Origin: Mesorhizobium sp. dw_380
Lineage (GTDB): Bacteria; Pseudomonadota; Alphaproteobacteria; Rhizobiales; Rhizobiaceae
Reading direction: 5' to 3'
DNA length: 64,000 nt
Assembly: GCF_018588885.1 (NCBI RefSeq)
Contig: NZ_JAFFIW010000004.1
Coordinates: 62,001 to 126,000 of the forward strand
Shown piece after piece: positions 35,679 through 43,578 of the stretch; position 1 is the first letter of the stretch, and the number at the start of each line of letters is the position of its first letter. The position numbers and the translations under genes are program-made. Under the pieces are notes generated by a model. The model was not told the DNA's origin. It saw nothing but the letters and a program-made list of their open reading frames with translations, and did not search any database.

Positions 35679-36223
35679 AACGTGACGCGGCCAAGCACGC
35701 GCAGGCCGTCGCCTTGCGGCTCGACGACGACAGCTTCGCCTTCGCGCGGCGAGACACCGGTCAGCGCGACGATGTTTTCCAGATGGGTGACCATGACCAG
35801 ATTGTCCGAGCCGGAATAGGCGCGGATTTCGTTCAGGATCGCTGCGATCTGCGCTGCCTTCTCGGTCTCGTCGCTTTTCAGCAGGTCGAGGGGCGCGAAG
35901 GGTTCCGGCTCGGCCTCGAAGGCGATGCGCGCGGTTTCGAGGCAGCGGCAGTAGCGGCTGGACAGCACGCGCTCGATCGGCGCGGCCCTTGCCGCGAACA
36001 AGGCGCCGATCTTGCTCGCCTGCTGCTTGCCGCGTGCCGACAAATTGACCTGGGTTGCGCAGCTGCCGATGTCGAAATTGGCGGGGTCGGTGGTGCCGGT
36101 GACCATGGCATGGCGAAGCAGCACGATGTGGCCGCCGTCGCGCAGCAGCGCCCAGCCGGCATCGGTGGCATGGGCCGCTGCAGGGACAACAAGCAGGAAC
36201 AACGCCAAGGCAAATCGAATCAT
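35675..36223 (-). CDS. Histidine phosphatase family protein, secreted
   Basis: The 182-residue product starts with a signal peptide (MIRFALALFLLVVPAAAHAT). A branch-1 histidine phosphatase domain follows with the phosphorylatable His38 in VLLRHAMVTG and the second catalytic His in MVTHLENIVAL. RCLETARIAF matches the family's conserved Arg region. It probably acts in the periplasm on phosphate esters of unknown identity. ATG at 36223 follows GGAGGG. Confidence 0.87.
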   Translation of the reverse strand: MIRFALALFLLVVPAAAHATDAGWALLRDGGHIVLLRHAMVTGTTDPANFDIGSCATQVNLSARGKQQASKIGALFAARAAPIERVLSSRYCRCLETARIAFEAEPEPFAPLDLLKSDETEKAAQIAAILNEIRAYSGSDNLVMVTHLENIVALTGVSPREGEAVVVEPQGDGLRVLGRVTF

Positions 36224-36414
36224 CGCCACCCTCCAGGAGCCCGGCATCGGGCCCCGACCATTCGCATATAAGGGATTGGAAAGCGGGCACAAAGACAAGC
36301 CAGGAGCTGGCTGATGGCGGCATCGTGATTGGTTACGTCGCGGGCGCTGCCAGCCGACCATGATCAAATTCGGGTGCGATTGCGCCGCGGGCATGGCTCG
36401 CCTATCCCTGAAAA

Positions 36415-37365
36415 ATGTCTCCGCTCACAGAAACCGTCCTTTTCGTTTTCAGCCTCGTGGCGCTCGGCTATCTCGCCGGGTTCACAGGCTATCTCAGACC
36501 GGCGAGCGGGGAAGGGATAGCCGATTTCGCGGTCTCGGTGGCGATGCCGCTGCTTCTGTTCCAGACCATGGTGAAAGCGGATTTCCGCGGCGTGGCGCCA
36601 TGGCCGCTGTGGGGGGCCTATTTCGCAGCGGCAGCAATCACCTGGGCCGCTGGCCATATCGTCACCACGCGGATCTTCGGACGCGACGCCCGCGCCGGCG
36701 TCGTCGGTGGCGTGTCGTCGGCCTATTCCAATGTCGTGCTGCTCGGCGCTCCGTTCATCCTCGGCATATTCGGCCCGAGCGGCTTCGAAGTGCTGTCGCT
36801 GCTGGTCTCCGTGCATCTGCCTGTTATGATGATGGCCTCAATCGTGCTGTTCGAGATGTTCGGCCGCGGCAGCGGCGAACATGTGCATCCGTTGCGGGTG
36901 CTGCGCAGTTTCCTGAGGCGCCTGTTCATCAATCCGCTAATCATCGGCATTCTGCTGGGCCTTGCATGGCGGCTCAGCGGCGTGCCGCTGCCCGACCTTG
37001 TCATGCGGCTGGTCGATGCGCTGGCCGACACGGCCGGGCCGGTGGCGCTGTTTGCCATGGGGCTCAGCCTGCGCCGCTTCGGCATTTCAGGCAATGTCCG
37101 GCCGGCGCTGGCGCTTTCGGTGCTGAAACTGTTCCTGATGCCGGCGCTGGTTCTGGTCTTCGTCTGGCTGCTCGGCCTGCCGCCCTTGACGGCCAAGGTG
37201 GCCGTCGTGGTCGCGGCGCTGCCGTCCGGCATCAATTCCTATCTCATCGCCGTTCAGTTCAACACCGGCCAGGCGCTGGCCTCGAACCAGATGACCATCG
37301 CCACGGCCTGCGCGGCCGTCACCACGGCTTTCTGGCTGACGGTCGTCTTGCATGTCTTCGGATAG
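36415..37365 (+). CDS. AEC family transporter
   Basis: The 316-residue membrane protein has about ten hydrophobic helices in two halves. It matches the auxin efflux carrier/malonate transporter family, with the conserved helix-breaking stretches YSNVVLLGAPFILGIFG and LPSGINSYLIAVQFNTG. Bacterial members move dicarboxylates or similar anions. There is no clear Shine-Dalgarno before ATG 36415. The gene stands alone between the divergent phosphatase gene and gabD. Confidence 0.88.
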   Translation: MSPLTETVLFVFSLVALGYLAGFTGYLRPASGEGIADFAVSVAMPLLLFQTMVKADFRGVAPWPLWGAYFAAAAITWAAGHIVTTRIFGRDARAGVVGGVSSAYSNVVLLGAPFILGIFGPSGFEVLSLLVSVHLPVMMMASIVLFEMFGRGSGEHVHPLRVLRSFLRRLFINPLIIGILLGLAWRLSGVPLPDLVMRLVDALADTAGPVALFAMGLSLRRFGISGNVRPALALSVLKLFLMPALVLVFVWLLGLPPLTAKVAVVVAALPSGINSYLIAVQFNTGQALASNQMTIATACAAVTTAFWLTVVLHVFG

Positions 37366-37489
37366 GGCGTTTCGGGATCAAGTGAGGCAATTACAGGCCA
37401 GCCTGCTCTCGTCTTGCGCTGGCCCAACCCCTATATGCCATCTTGCGATTGCTTGCGGGCCTTGCCCTAGGTAAAGAGCACTGGCTCAC

Positions 37490-37507
37490 AGTCATGAATC
37501 CATGACT
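37490..37507. promoter_or_regulatory. Palindromic operator candidate upstream of gabD
   Basis: AGTCATG (37490-37496) and CATGACT (37501-37507) are perfect inverted 7-mers with a 4-base spacer, 84 bases before the gabD start. The symmetry and spacing suit a dimeric regulator. No regulator gene is adjacent. Confidence 0.4.
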
Positions 37508-37590
37508 TGGCGTGTCGGGGCCGATATACCGGACACGCTCATCGAAGAAATCCACAGACCGGCCCGTCAGTGCCGAGCGGAGGCTAGACC

Positions 37591-39048
37591 ATGCTTCAGA
37601 AAACCAGCCATTTCATGCGGCAGGCCAATCTCATCAACGGCGAATGGGTGCAGGCCGACAGCGGCCAGACGGTCGACGTCAACAACCCGGCCACCGGCCT
37701 CAAGATCGGCACAGTGCCGAAGTCGGGCAAGGCCGAGACACGCCGCGCCATCGAAGCCGCCGACGAAGCGTTCAAGACCTGGCGCAAGACCACCGCGCTC
37801 GAGCGTTCGAAGCTGCTGCGCAAGCTGCATGATGCGATGATGGACAATCAGGACGTGCTGGCCGAACTGCTCACCATCGAGCAGGGCAAGTCGCTGTTCG
37901 AATCGAAAGGCGAGATCGGCTCTGCCGCGGCCTACATATTGTGGTTTGCCGAGGAAGGCCGCCGCACCTATGGCGACGTCGTGCCCTCGCCATGGGCGGA
38001 CCGCCGCATCCTGGTGACCAAGGAACCGGTCGGTGTCATCGCCGCCATCACGCCGTGGAATTTCCCGTCCTCGATGCTGGCCCGCAAACTCGGTCCGGCA
38101 CTTGCTGCCGGCTGCACCGCCGTCGTCAAGCCAGCCTCGCAGACGCCGTATTCGGGTCTCGCCTGGGGCGCGCTCGCCGAGGAAGTCGGCTTCCCCAAGG
38201 GCGTCGTCAACATCCTGACGGGTGCCGCCGGCGAAATCGGCGACGAGATCTGCGCCAATCCGCTGGTCAAGAAGATCACCTTCACCGGCTCAACCGAGGT
38301 CGGCAAGATCCTGATCCAGAAGTCGTCCGTCACCGTCAAGAAAGTGTCGATGGAACTGGGCGGCAACGCGCCGTTCATCGTCTTCGACGACGCCGACATC
38401 GAGCGTGCCGTCGCCGGAGCGATCACCGCCAAGTACCGCAATTCCGGCCAGACCTGCGTCTGCACCAACCGCTTCCTCGTCCAGGCCGGCGTCTACGACA
38501 AATTCGTCGAGAAGCTCGCGGCGGCGAGCAACGGGCTGAAGGTCGGTTCCGGCCTCGAGGAGGGCGTGCAGCAGGGACCGCTGATCGACGAAAAGGCGGT
38601 CGAGAAGGTCGAGGAGCTGATCGCCGACGCCACTTCGAAGGGCGGCAAGGTTGTCGCCGGCGGCAAGCGCCATGCGCTGGGCGGCTCGTTCTTCCAGCCG
38701 ACCGTCATCGCCAATGCGACGCCCAAGATGCGCTTCATGAAGGAAGAGATTTTTGGGCCGGTCGCTCCGGTGTTCAAGTTCGAGACCGAGGAAGAAGCGG
38801 TCTCGCTCGCCAACGATACCGAATTCGGCCTTGCCTGCTATTTCTACACCGGCGATCTCGGCCGCGCCTTCCGCGTTATGGAAGGGCTGAAATACGGCAT
38901 GGTCGGTGTCAATGAAGGCCTCATCACCACGCCGGAGGCACCGTTCGGCGGCGTCAAGGAATCGGGTCTTGGCAAGGAAGGCGGACATCAGGGCATCGAG
39001 GATTACCTCGATACCAAATATGTCTGCATCGGCGGCCTCGGCCTCTGA
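37591..39048 (+). CDS. gabD: NAD(P)-dependent succinate-semialdehyde dehydrogenase
   Basis: The 485-residue aldehyde dehydrogenase has the catalytic Cys289 in NSGQTCVCTNRF and the general base Glu255 in MELGGNAPF. The NAD(P) site is at FTGSTEVGKIL. GQTCVCTNR and the sequence ITPWNFP are typical of GabD, which oxidises succinate semialdehyde from GABA to succinate. The gene stands alone, with its own terminator-like hairpin behind it; related semialdehydes such as glutarate semialdehyde are possible substrates. Confidence 0.92.
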   Translation: MLQKTSHFMRQANLINGEWVQADSGQTVDVNNPATGLKIGTVPKSGKAETRRAIEAADEAFKTWRKTTALERSKLLRKLHDAMMDNQDVLAELLTIEQGKSLFESKGEIGSAAAYILWFAEEGRRTYGDVVPSPWADRRILVTKEPVGVIAAITPWNFPSSMLARKLGPALAAGCTAVVKPASQTPYSGLAWGALAEEVGFPKGVVNILTGAAGEIGDEICANPLVKKITFTGSTEVGKILIQKSSVTVKKVSMELGGNAPFIVFDDADIERAVAGAITAKYRNSGQTCVCTNRFLVQAGVYDKFVEKLAAASNGLKVGSGLEEGVQQGPLIDEKAVEKVEELIADATSKGGKVVAGGKRHALGGSFFQPTVIANATPKMRFMKEEIFGPVAPVFKFETEEEAVSLANDTEFGLACYFYTGDLGRAFRVMEGLKYGMVGVNEGLITTPEAPFGGVKESGLGKEGGHQGIEDYLDTKYVCIGGLGL

Positions 39049-39060
39049 TAGATTGGTACT

Positions 39061-39090
39061 GAGACAGGCAGGCCAATGGCCGCCTGTCTC
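39061..39090 (+). terminator. Hairpin terminator after gabD
   Basis: GAGACAGGC (39061-39069) pairs with 39082-39090, with an inner GGCC/GGCC pair and a short loop, 12 bases after the gabD stop. It is followed by TTATG only, so it is a weak intrinsic terminator. Confidence 0.6.
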
Positions 39091-39138
39091 TTATGGGAAA
39101 TCAGCCGAAGTCCTCTGGATCAACTGGCGTTTGCGGGC

Positions 39139-40161
39139 ATGGCGATGAAGGACGGCGAGGTTTTCGGCAAGACGCAGGCGGGCGAATCGATCCGCCGCTT
39201 CACCATCAGGGGCGGCGGTATCACCGCAAACATCATCGGGCTCGGCGCGATCATCCAGGATTTGCGCCTGACCGGGCATGATGCACCGCTGGTGCTCGGC
39301 TACAACAATCTGGAAGCCTATGAGGCCGACAATGCCTTCTTCGGCGCGGTTGTCGGCCGCTATGCCAACCGCATCCGCGACGGCCGCTTCACCCTTGGCG
39401 GCAATCGCTACCAGACCGAGCCAAATTTCCTTGGCAAGCATACGCTGCATGGCGGCTCGCAAGGCTATTCGCACCGGCCATGGGCGGTTTCGCTGCACGG
39501 CCGGGATTTCGTCACTCTGACGCTGCACGATCCCGACGGCGTGATGGGCTTTCCCGGCGCGCTCGACGTCACCTGCACCTACCGGCTGAAGATTCCGGGC
39601 ACGCTCAGCGTCGAGCTGACGGCGACCTGCGAGGAACCGACGCCGTGCAATCTCACCCAGCACTCCTACTTCAACCTGGATGACGGCGGCGCCGGCGACA
39701 TTCTCGACCACAGGATGATGCTGAACGCCGGCGCCTATCTGCCGGTCGACAGCGATATGATCCCCACTGGCGTGGTCAAGCCGGTTGACGGCACGCCCTT
39801 CGATTTCCGCCAGGCGCGGCCGCTGCGCATGGAGACCGAGGGCGAACAGCTTCCCTACGACCAGAATTTCTGCCTTGCCTCGGCGCGCGGACCGCTCCGG
39901 CAAGCGTCATGGACGCAAGGCGCGAGTTCAGGCGTCGAGATGGAGGTCTGGACCACGGAGCCCGGCGTCCAGCTCTATACCGGCCAATATGTGACGCCGC
40001 GCGCCGGCCTGGAAGGGCGCAACTACAAGGCTTTTTCCGGCTTCTGCCTGGAGCCGCAGATATGGCCCGACGCGCCGAACAGGCCTTATTTCCCGCAGGC
40101 GACGCTATGGCCAGGCGCGATCTACCATCATGTGACGGAATACCGGTTCAGGCTGCCTTAA
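39139..40161 (+). CDS. galM: Aldose 1-epimerase
   Basis: The ~340-residue galactose mutarotase-type protein has the conserved Arg in YANRIRDGRF, the His pair in KHTLHGGSQGYSH and LTQHSYFNL, and the catalytic Glu in SGFCLEPQ. It interconverts alpha- and beta-anomers of sugars. Two in-frame ATG codons at 39139 and 39145 are both possible, with no strong ribosome binding site. It is convergent with a sugar kinase gene, only 2 bases apart, which suggests a local sugar theme. Confidence 0.87.
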   Translation: MAMKDGEVFGKTQAGESIRRFTIRGGGITANIIGLGAIIQDLRLTGHDAPLVLGYNNLEAYEADNAFFGAVVGRYANRIRDGRFTLGGNRYQTEPNFLGKHTLHGGSQGYSHRPWAVSLHGRDFVTLTLHDPDGVMGFPGALDVTCTYRLKIPGTLSVELTATCEEPTPCNLTQHSYFNLDDGGAGDILDHRMMLNAGAYLPVDSDMIPTGVVKPVDGTPFDFRQARPLRMETEGEQLPYDQNFCLASARGPLRQASWTQGASSGVEMEVWTTEPGVQLYTGQYVTPRAGLEGRNYKAFSGFCLEPQIWPDAPNRPYFPQATLWPGAIYHHVTEYRFRLP

Positions 40162-40163
40162 TG

Positions 40164-41084
40164 TTATCCCGCGAAGGCCCGTCGTAGCGTCTCGAACGGC
40201 GCCAGCGCGCCGCGAACCTGCACGACAGCGGCGGCGACACGGTGCGCGCTCTGCACGGCCTGGACCGGCGCGTGACCAGCGAGCCGGGCTGCGAGATAGG
40301 CGCCGTTGAAGGAATCGCCGGCGCCGGTGGTGTCGACAGGGGCGGCGACATGCTGGGCCGGAACCGGCTGCAGGGCTCCGCCAGCGGCGATCAGCGCCGG
40401 TTCCTCGCCGTTCTTGACGACGACCTCTTTGACCACTTTTCCGAGGCGCTCGGCTGTGGCCTGCGGGACTTCGTCGCCGAACAGCATCTGCTCGTCGGGA
40501 AACGTCGGCAGGGCAATGTCGGTGACGGCCAATGCCTCGACGATCGCTGCCTGCGCGTCCTCGCGGCTGCGCCAGAGCCTTGGCCGGTAGTTCGGATCGA
40601 AAGCCACAGTGGATCCAGCAGCCCGCGCCTTGGCCACGGCCGACAGCAGCGTTTTGCGCGCAGTATCGTCCAGAATTGCCAAGGTAATTCCACTGAAGTA
40701 GACAAGTGCCTGATTTTCCAGGTTTTTCAACAGGGCTGGGGAGTCCGACGCGAGCTGCCGGGCGGCGGCATCGCTGCGCCAATAGGTGAAGGCGCGCTCG
40801 GCACCGGTCAGCGTGATTGCATAGAGGCCGGGCCGGGCGCCCGCGATCACCGGGCTGGAACCGATACCGATGCCGTTTTCGGCGAAGAAGCCGATCTGGC
40901 CTTGCGAGAACGGGTCGTCGCCGAAGGCCGAGACATAGGTTGCCGGCCGGTCGCCGCTCAACGCGTGCAGCGCCCACAACGTATTGAACGTGTCGCCGGC
41001 AAAACCCATGCGCCAGTTCGGGCCGGTCTGGCCCGACAGTTCGAGCATGCATTCGCCGATCGAGGCGATGCCGTTTCCTGCCAT
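40164..41084 (-). CDS. PfkB-family sugar kinase, 2-keto-3-deoxygluconate kinase-like
   Basis: The 306-residue ribokinase-fold enzyme has the PfkB signature DTTGAGDSFNGAYL with the catalytic Asp, and the early GECMLELSG with GDTFNT. The N-terminal pattern SIGECMLE and FAENGIGI fit 2-dehydro-3-deoxygluconokinase (KdgK), the step that feeds hexuronate breakdown into KDPG aldolase. Other sugar acids are possible. ATG at 41084 has GGAGG upstream; the open frame further upstream is not coding in character. Confidence 0.85.
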   Translation of the reverse strand: MAGNGIASIGECMLELSGQTGPNWRMGFAGDTFNTLWALHALSGDRPATYVSAFGDDPFSQGQIGFFAENGIGIGSSPVIAGARPGLYAITLTGAERAFTYWRSDAAARQLASDSPALLKNLENQALVYFSGITLAILDDTARKTLLSAVAKARAAGSTVAFDPNYRPRLWRSREDAQAAIVEALAVTDIALPTFPDEQMLFGDEVPQATAERLGKVVKEVVVKNGEEPALIAAGGALQPVPAQHVAAPVDTTGAGDSFNGAYLAARLAGHAPVQAVQSAHRVAAAVVQVRGALAPFETLRRAFAG

Positions 41085-41235
41085 CTGCGATCCTCCGGTG
41101 ACTTCGGTGCTGTAGCTTTTTGCCGGCGGCAGCGCCATGCTTGGCAAGCAGGCTTTTTTCCGCCACAGCGTTTTCCCACAGGCTGGCGGGATGCGATCCA
41201 CCCGGCAGAACGTTGTCTGCAGAAAAGGAACCGGT

Positions 41236-41685
41236 TTGGCATCGTTATGGCGTTATCTCTTAGCGGGTCTTGGTCTGGCTGCCTTGCTGGTCGGCGTTCT
41301 GGCGGTCGTCTATCTGACGACGCCGCATTCGGCGCAGACTGTCGGCCCGGATGTGTCGCGCACCAAGGCCACGGACAACGGGCTGTTCGTGGCAAGCTTC
41401 GCGCCGGAGCGGGGGGTCGTGCGGCAGGGCGAACTGGAATCGTGGCTGCTGACCCTGAAGACAAAGGCCGGCGCATCGGTGGAGGGGGCCGCGATCACAA
41501 TCTCAGGAGGGATGCCGCAGCACAATCATGGCCTGCCGACCAGCCCGCAGGCGACCGACTATCTCGGCGATGGACGCTACCGGATCGAAGGGGTCAAGTT
41601 CACGATGAGCGGCTGGTGGCAGCTGCATTTCGCCATCTCGGCCACCGCCGGCTCCGACACGGTACTGTTCAACGTGGTGCTGTGA
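41236..41685 (+). CDS. FixH-like membrane-anchored protein
   Basis: The 149-residue product has one N-terminal transmembrane helix (LLAGLGLAALLVGVLAVVYL) and a periplasmic beta-sandwich resembling FixH/YtkA-like domains, with GGMPQHNHGLPTSPQ and GWWQLHF. The start is probably TTG at 41236, which has AAGGA six bases upstream; ATG at 41191 is an alternative without it. The His/Met-rich stretch could bind copper. The gene ends 7 bases before a dihaem peroxidase gene and is likely co-transcribed, so it may help in its assembly or metal supply. Confidence 0.75.
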   Translation: MASLWRYLLAGLGLAALLVGVLAVVYLTTPHSAQTVGPDVSRTKATDNGLFVASFAPERGVVRQGELESWLLTLKTKAGASVEGAAITISGGMPQHNHGLPTSPQATDYLGDGRYRIEGVKFTMSGWWQLHFAISATAGSDTVLFNVVL

Positions 41686-41692
41686 GCGATCG

Positions 41693-42889
41693 ATGAGGCG
41701 CCTTTTCTGCTTTCTGGCGATGATGGCCGTCATTCTTGCCGGTTGCGGCAAGCCGGATTTTTCCGACGCCGAGAAGAAGACCATCGCGTCGTTGGCCCTG
41801 AACACGCTGCCGTCGCTAAAGCCGGACACCACCAACCGTTTTGCCGACGTGCCGGCCGCCGCCGCCCTTGGCTCGACGCTGTTCTTTGATGTCGGCATGA
41901 GCCGGGAGGGCACGGTGTCGTGCTCGACCTGCCACAAGATCGACCGGCAGTTCCAGGACGACCTGCCGCAAGCCGTCGGCGTTGGCCACACGAACCGGCG
42001 CACCATGCCGTTGGCCGGCGTGGCCCGCGATCCCTGGTTCTTCTGGGACGGCCGCCGCGACAGCCTGTGGGCACAAGCGCTGACGCCACTCGAGAACCCG
42101 CTGGAACAGGCGGGAAATCGCGCCGCCTATGCGCACTACATTAAGGCGCGCTTCGGCGAACGCTATGAGCGCATCTTCGGGCCGTTGCCCGATTTTTCCG
42201 GCATTCCGTTGAATGCCAGCCCGCAGGGAAACGATGCCGAGAAGGCTGCCTGGAACGCGATGAGCGATGCGCAGCGCGACGCCATCAATCGCGTCTTTGC
42301 CAATATCGGCAAGGCGATCGCGGCCTTCGAGCGCTCGATCGAGCCGGCGCAGACGCGCTTCGACCGTTTTGCGCTGGACCTCGTCACCGGTGCCGAGCCG
42401 AAGGGCGATGCGGTCTTTTCACGGGAAGAAATCCTCGGGCTGAAACTGTTCCTCGGCAAGGCTAACTGCGTGACCTGTCACAACGGCCCGCGCTTCACCG
42501 ACAACGGCTTTCACAACACCGGCGTGCCCCCCGTTCCGGATCTGCCGCCGGATCGAGGGCGCGTCGATGCGGTACGCCAAGTCGAGGCCGATCCGTTCAA
42601 TTGTTTCGGCGCTTATCGCGACGGCGATGCGGGTGCCTGCGGCGAGCTGCGCTTCATGGTCAAGTCAGAACCGGAACTCGTCCGCGCCTACAAGACGCCG
42701 TCGCTGCGCGGCGCGGCGGGCCGACCACCCTACATGCATGCGGGGCAGTTTTCTTCGCTAGACGAGGTGGTTGCGCATTACGCCAAGGCTGCCCCCAGCG
42801 TGGAGGGCACATCCGAGATTCACCCGCTGGAGTTGTCGGATCGCGAGCGGGCGGCGCTGGTGGCATTCCTGAAGACGCTGTCGGATTGA
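41693..42889 (+). CDS. Dihaem cytochrome c peroxidase/MauG-family lipoprotein
   Basis: The 398-residue protein has a lipoprotein signal with lipobox LAGC (residues 15-18) and two c-type haem motifs, CSTCH near residue 79 and CVTCH near residue 260. The family reduces hydrogen peroxide in the periplasm with electrons from small cytochromes c, or, as in MauG, modifies other proteins. The spacing of the haem sites is that of di-haem peroxidases. It follows a FixH-like gene by 7 bases. Confidence 0.9.
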   Translation: MRRLFCFLAMMAVILAGCGKPDFSDAEKKTIASLALNTLPSLKPDTTNRFADVPAAAALGSTLFFDVGMSREGTVSCSTCHKIDRQFQDDLPQAVGVGHTNRRTMPLAGVARDPWFFWDGRRDSLWAQALTPLENPLEQAGNRAAYAHYIKARFGERYERIFGPLPDFSGIPLNASPQGNDAEKAAWNAMSDAQRDAINRVFANIGKAIAAFERSIEPAQTRFDRFALDLVTGAEPKGDAVFSREEILGLKLFLGKANCVTCHNGPRFTDNGFHNTGVPPVPDLPPDRGRVDAVRQVEADPFNCFGAYRDGDAGACGELRFMVKSEPELVRAYKTPSLRGAAGRPPYMHAGQFSSLDEVVAHYAKAAPSVEGTSEIHPLELSDRERAALVAFLKTLSD

Positions 42890-42963
42890 CCAGAGATAGG
42901 GTCGGCAGAGCGTGCTGGCTCCGGAGAATCGCCGATGAGGGGCAGCGCAAACCTGAAAAAAGT

Positions 42964-43416
42964 CTATCGATCTTTCACCGTTTCCATCGCCACGAAGGTC
43001 GAGGTCTGGGCGACATGGGGCAGGGCGGAGATGCGCTCGCCCAGCACGCGGCGGTAGGCGGCGATGTCCCTGGTGCGAACCTTCAGCAGATAGTCGAAGC
43101 TCGACGCCATCATGTGACACTGCTCGATCTCGGGCACGCCCTGCACGGAGCGATTGAAGGCGTCGAGTGCCGCGGAACGGGTATCGGATAGTTTCACCTG
43201 CACGAAGGCGACGTGGCCTTCACCCATGCGTTCGCGGTCGATGATCGCCTGATAACCCCTGATATAGCCGTCCTTCTCCAGCCGCTTCACCCGCGCCTGC
43301 ACCGGCGTCTTGGAAAGACCGACCTTTGCCGCCAGTTCGGACATCGAAAGCCGGCCATTGCTTGCCAGCGCCGACAGGATGTTCCGGTCGATGCGGTCCA
43401 ATTGGTCTTCTGTCAT
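42964..43416 (-). CDS. putR: Lrp/AsnC-family regulator of proline catabolism
   Basis: The ~150-residue protein has an N-terminal winged helix (LDRIDRNILSALASNGRLSM) and a C-terminal RAM domain (VAFVQVKLSD onwards). It is divergent from putA, and PutR of this family activates putA in response to proline in alphaproteobacteria. ATG at 43416 or 43425 are both possible. The 160-base gap towards putA is AT-richer, with a CCAAAA/TTGG dyad that could be its binding site. Confidence 0.85.
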   Translation of the reverse strand: MTEDQLDRIDRNILSALASNGRLSMSELAAKVGLSKTPVQARVKRLEKDGYIRGYQAIIDRERMGEGHVAFVQVKLSDTRSAALDAFNRSVQGVPEIEQCHMMASSFDYLLKVRTRDIAAYRRVLGERISALPHVAQTSTFVAMETVKDR

Positions 43417-43578
43417 ATAAATCACAGTCCAAAATCTGGAAAATTGGCGAAATGATAGATCGATTGGGCTACCTTGTCGATTTCTTTGGACCGACCAAAA
43501 TCAGCGCCTGTGCTAGCTTGCGGCATTCGGTCCGGTGACCGCCGGCCCGCTCCCTGAAGCTTGCTCCGCAGGACCTCC

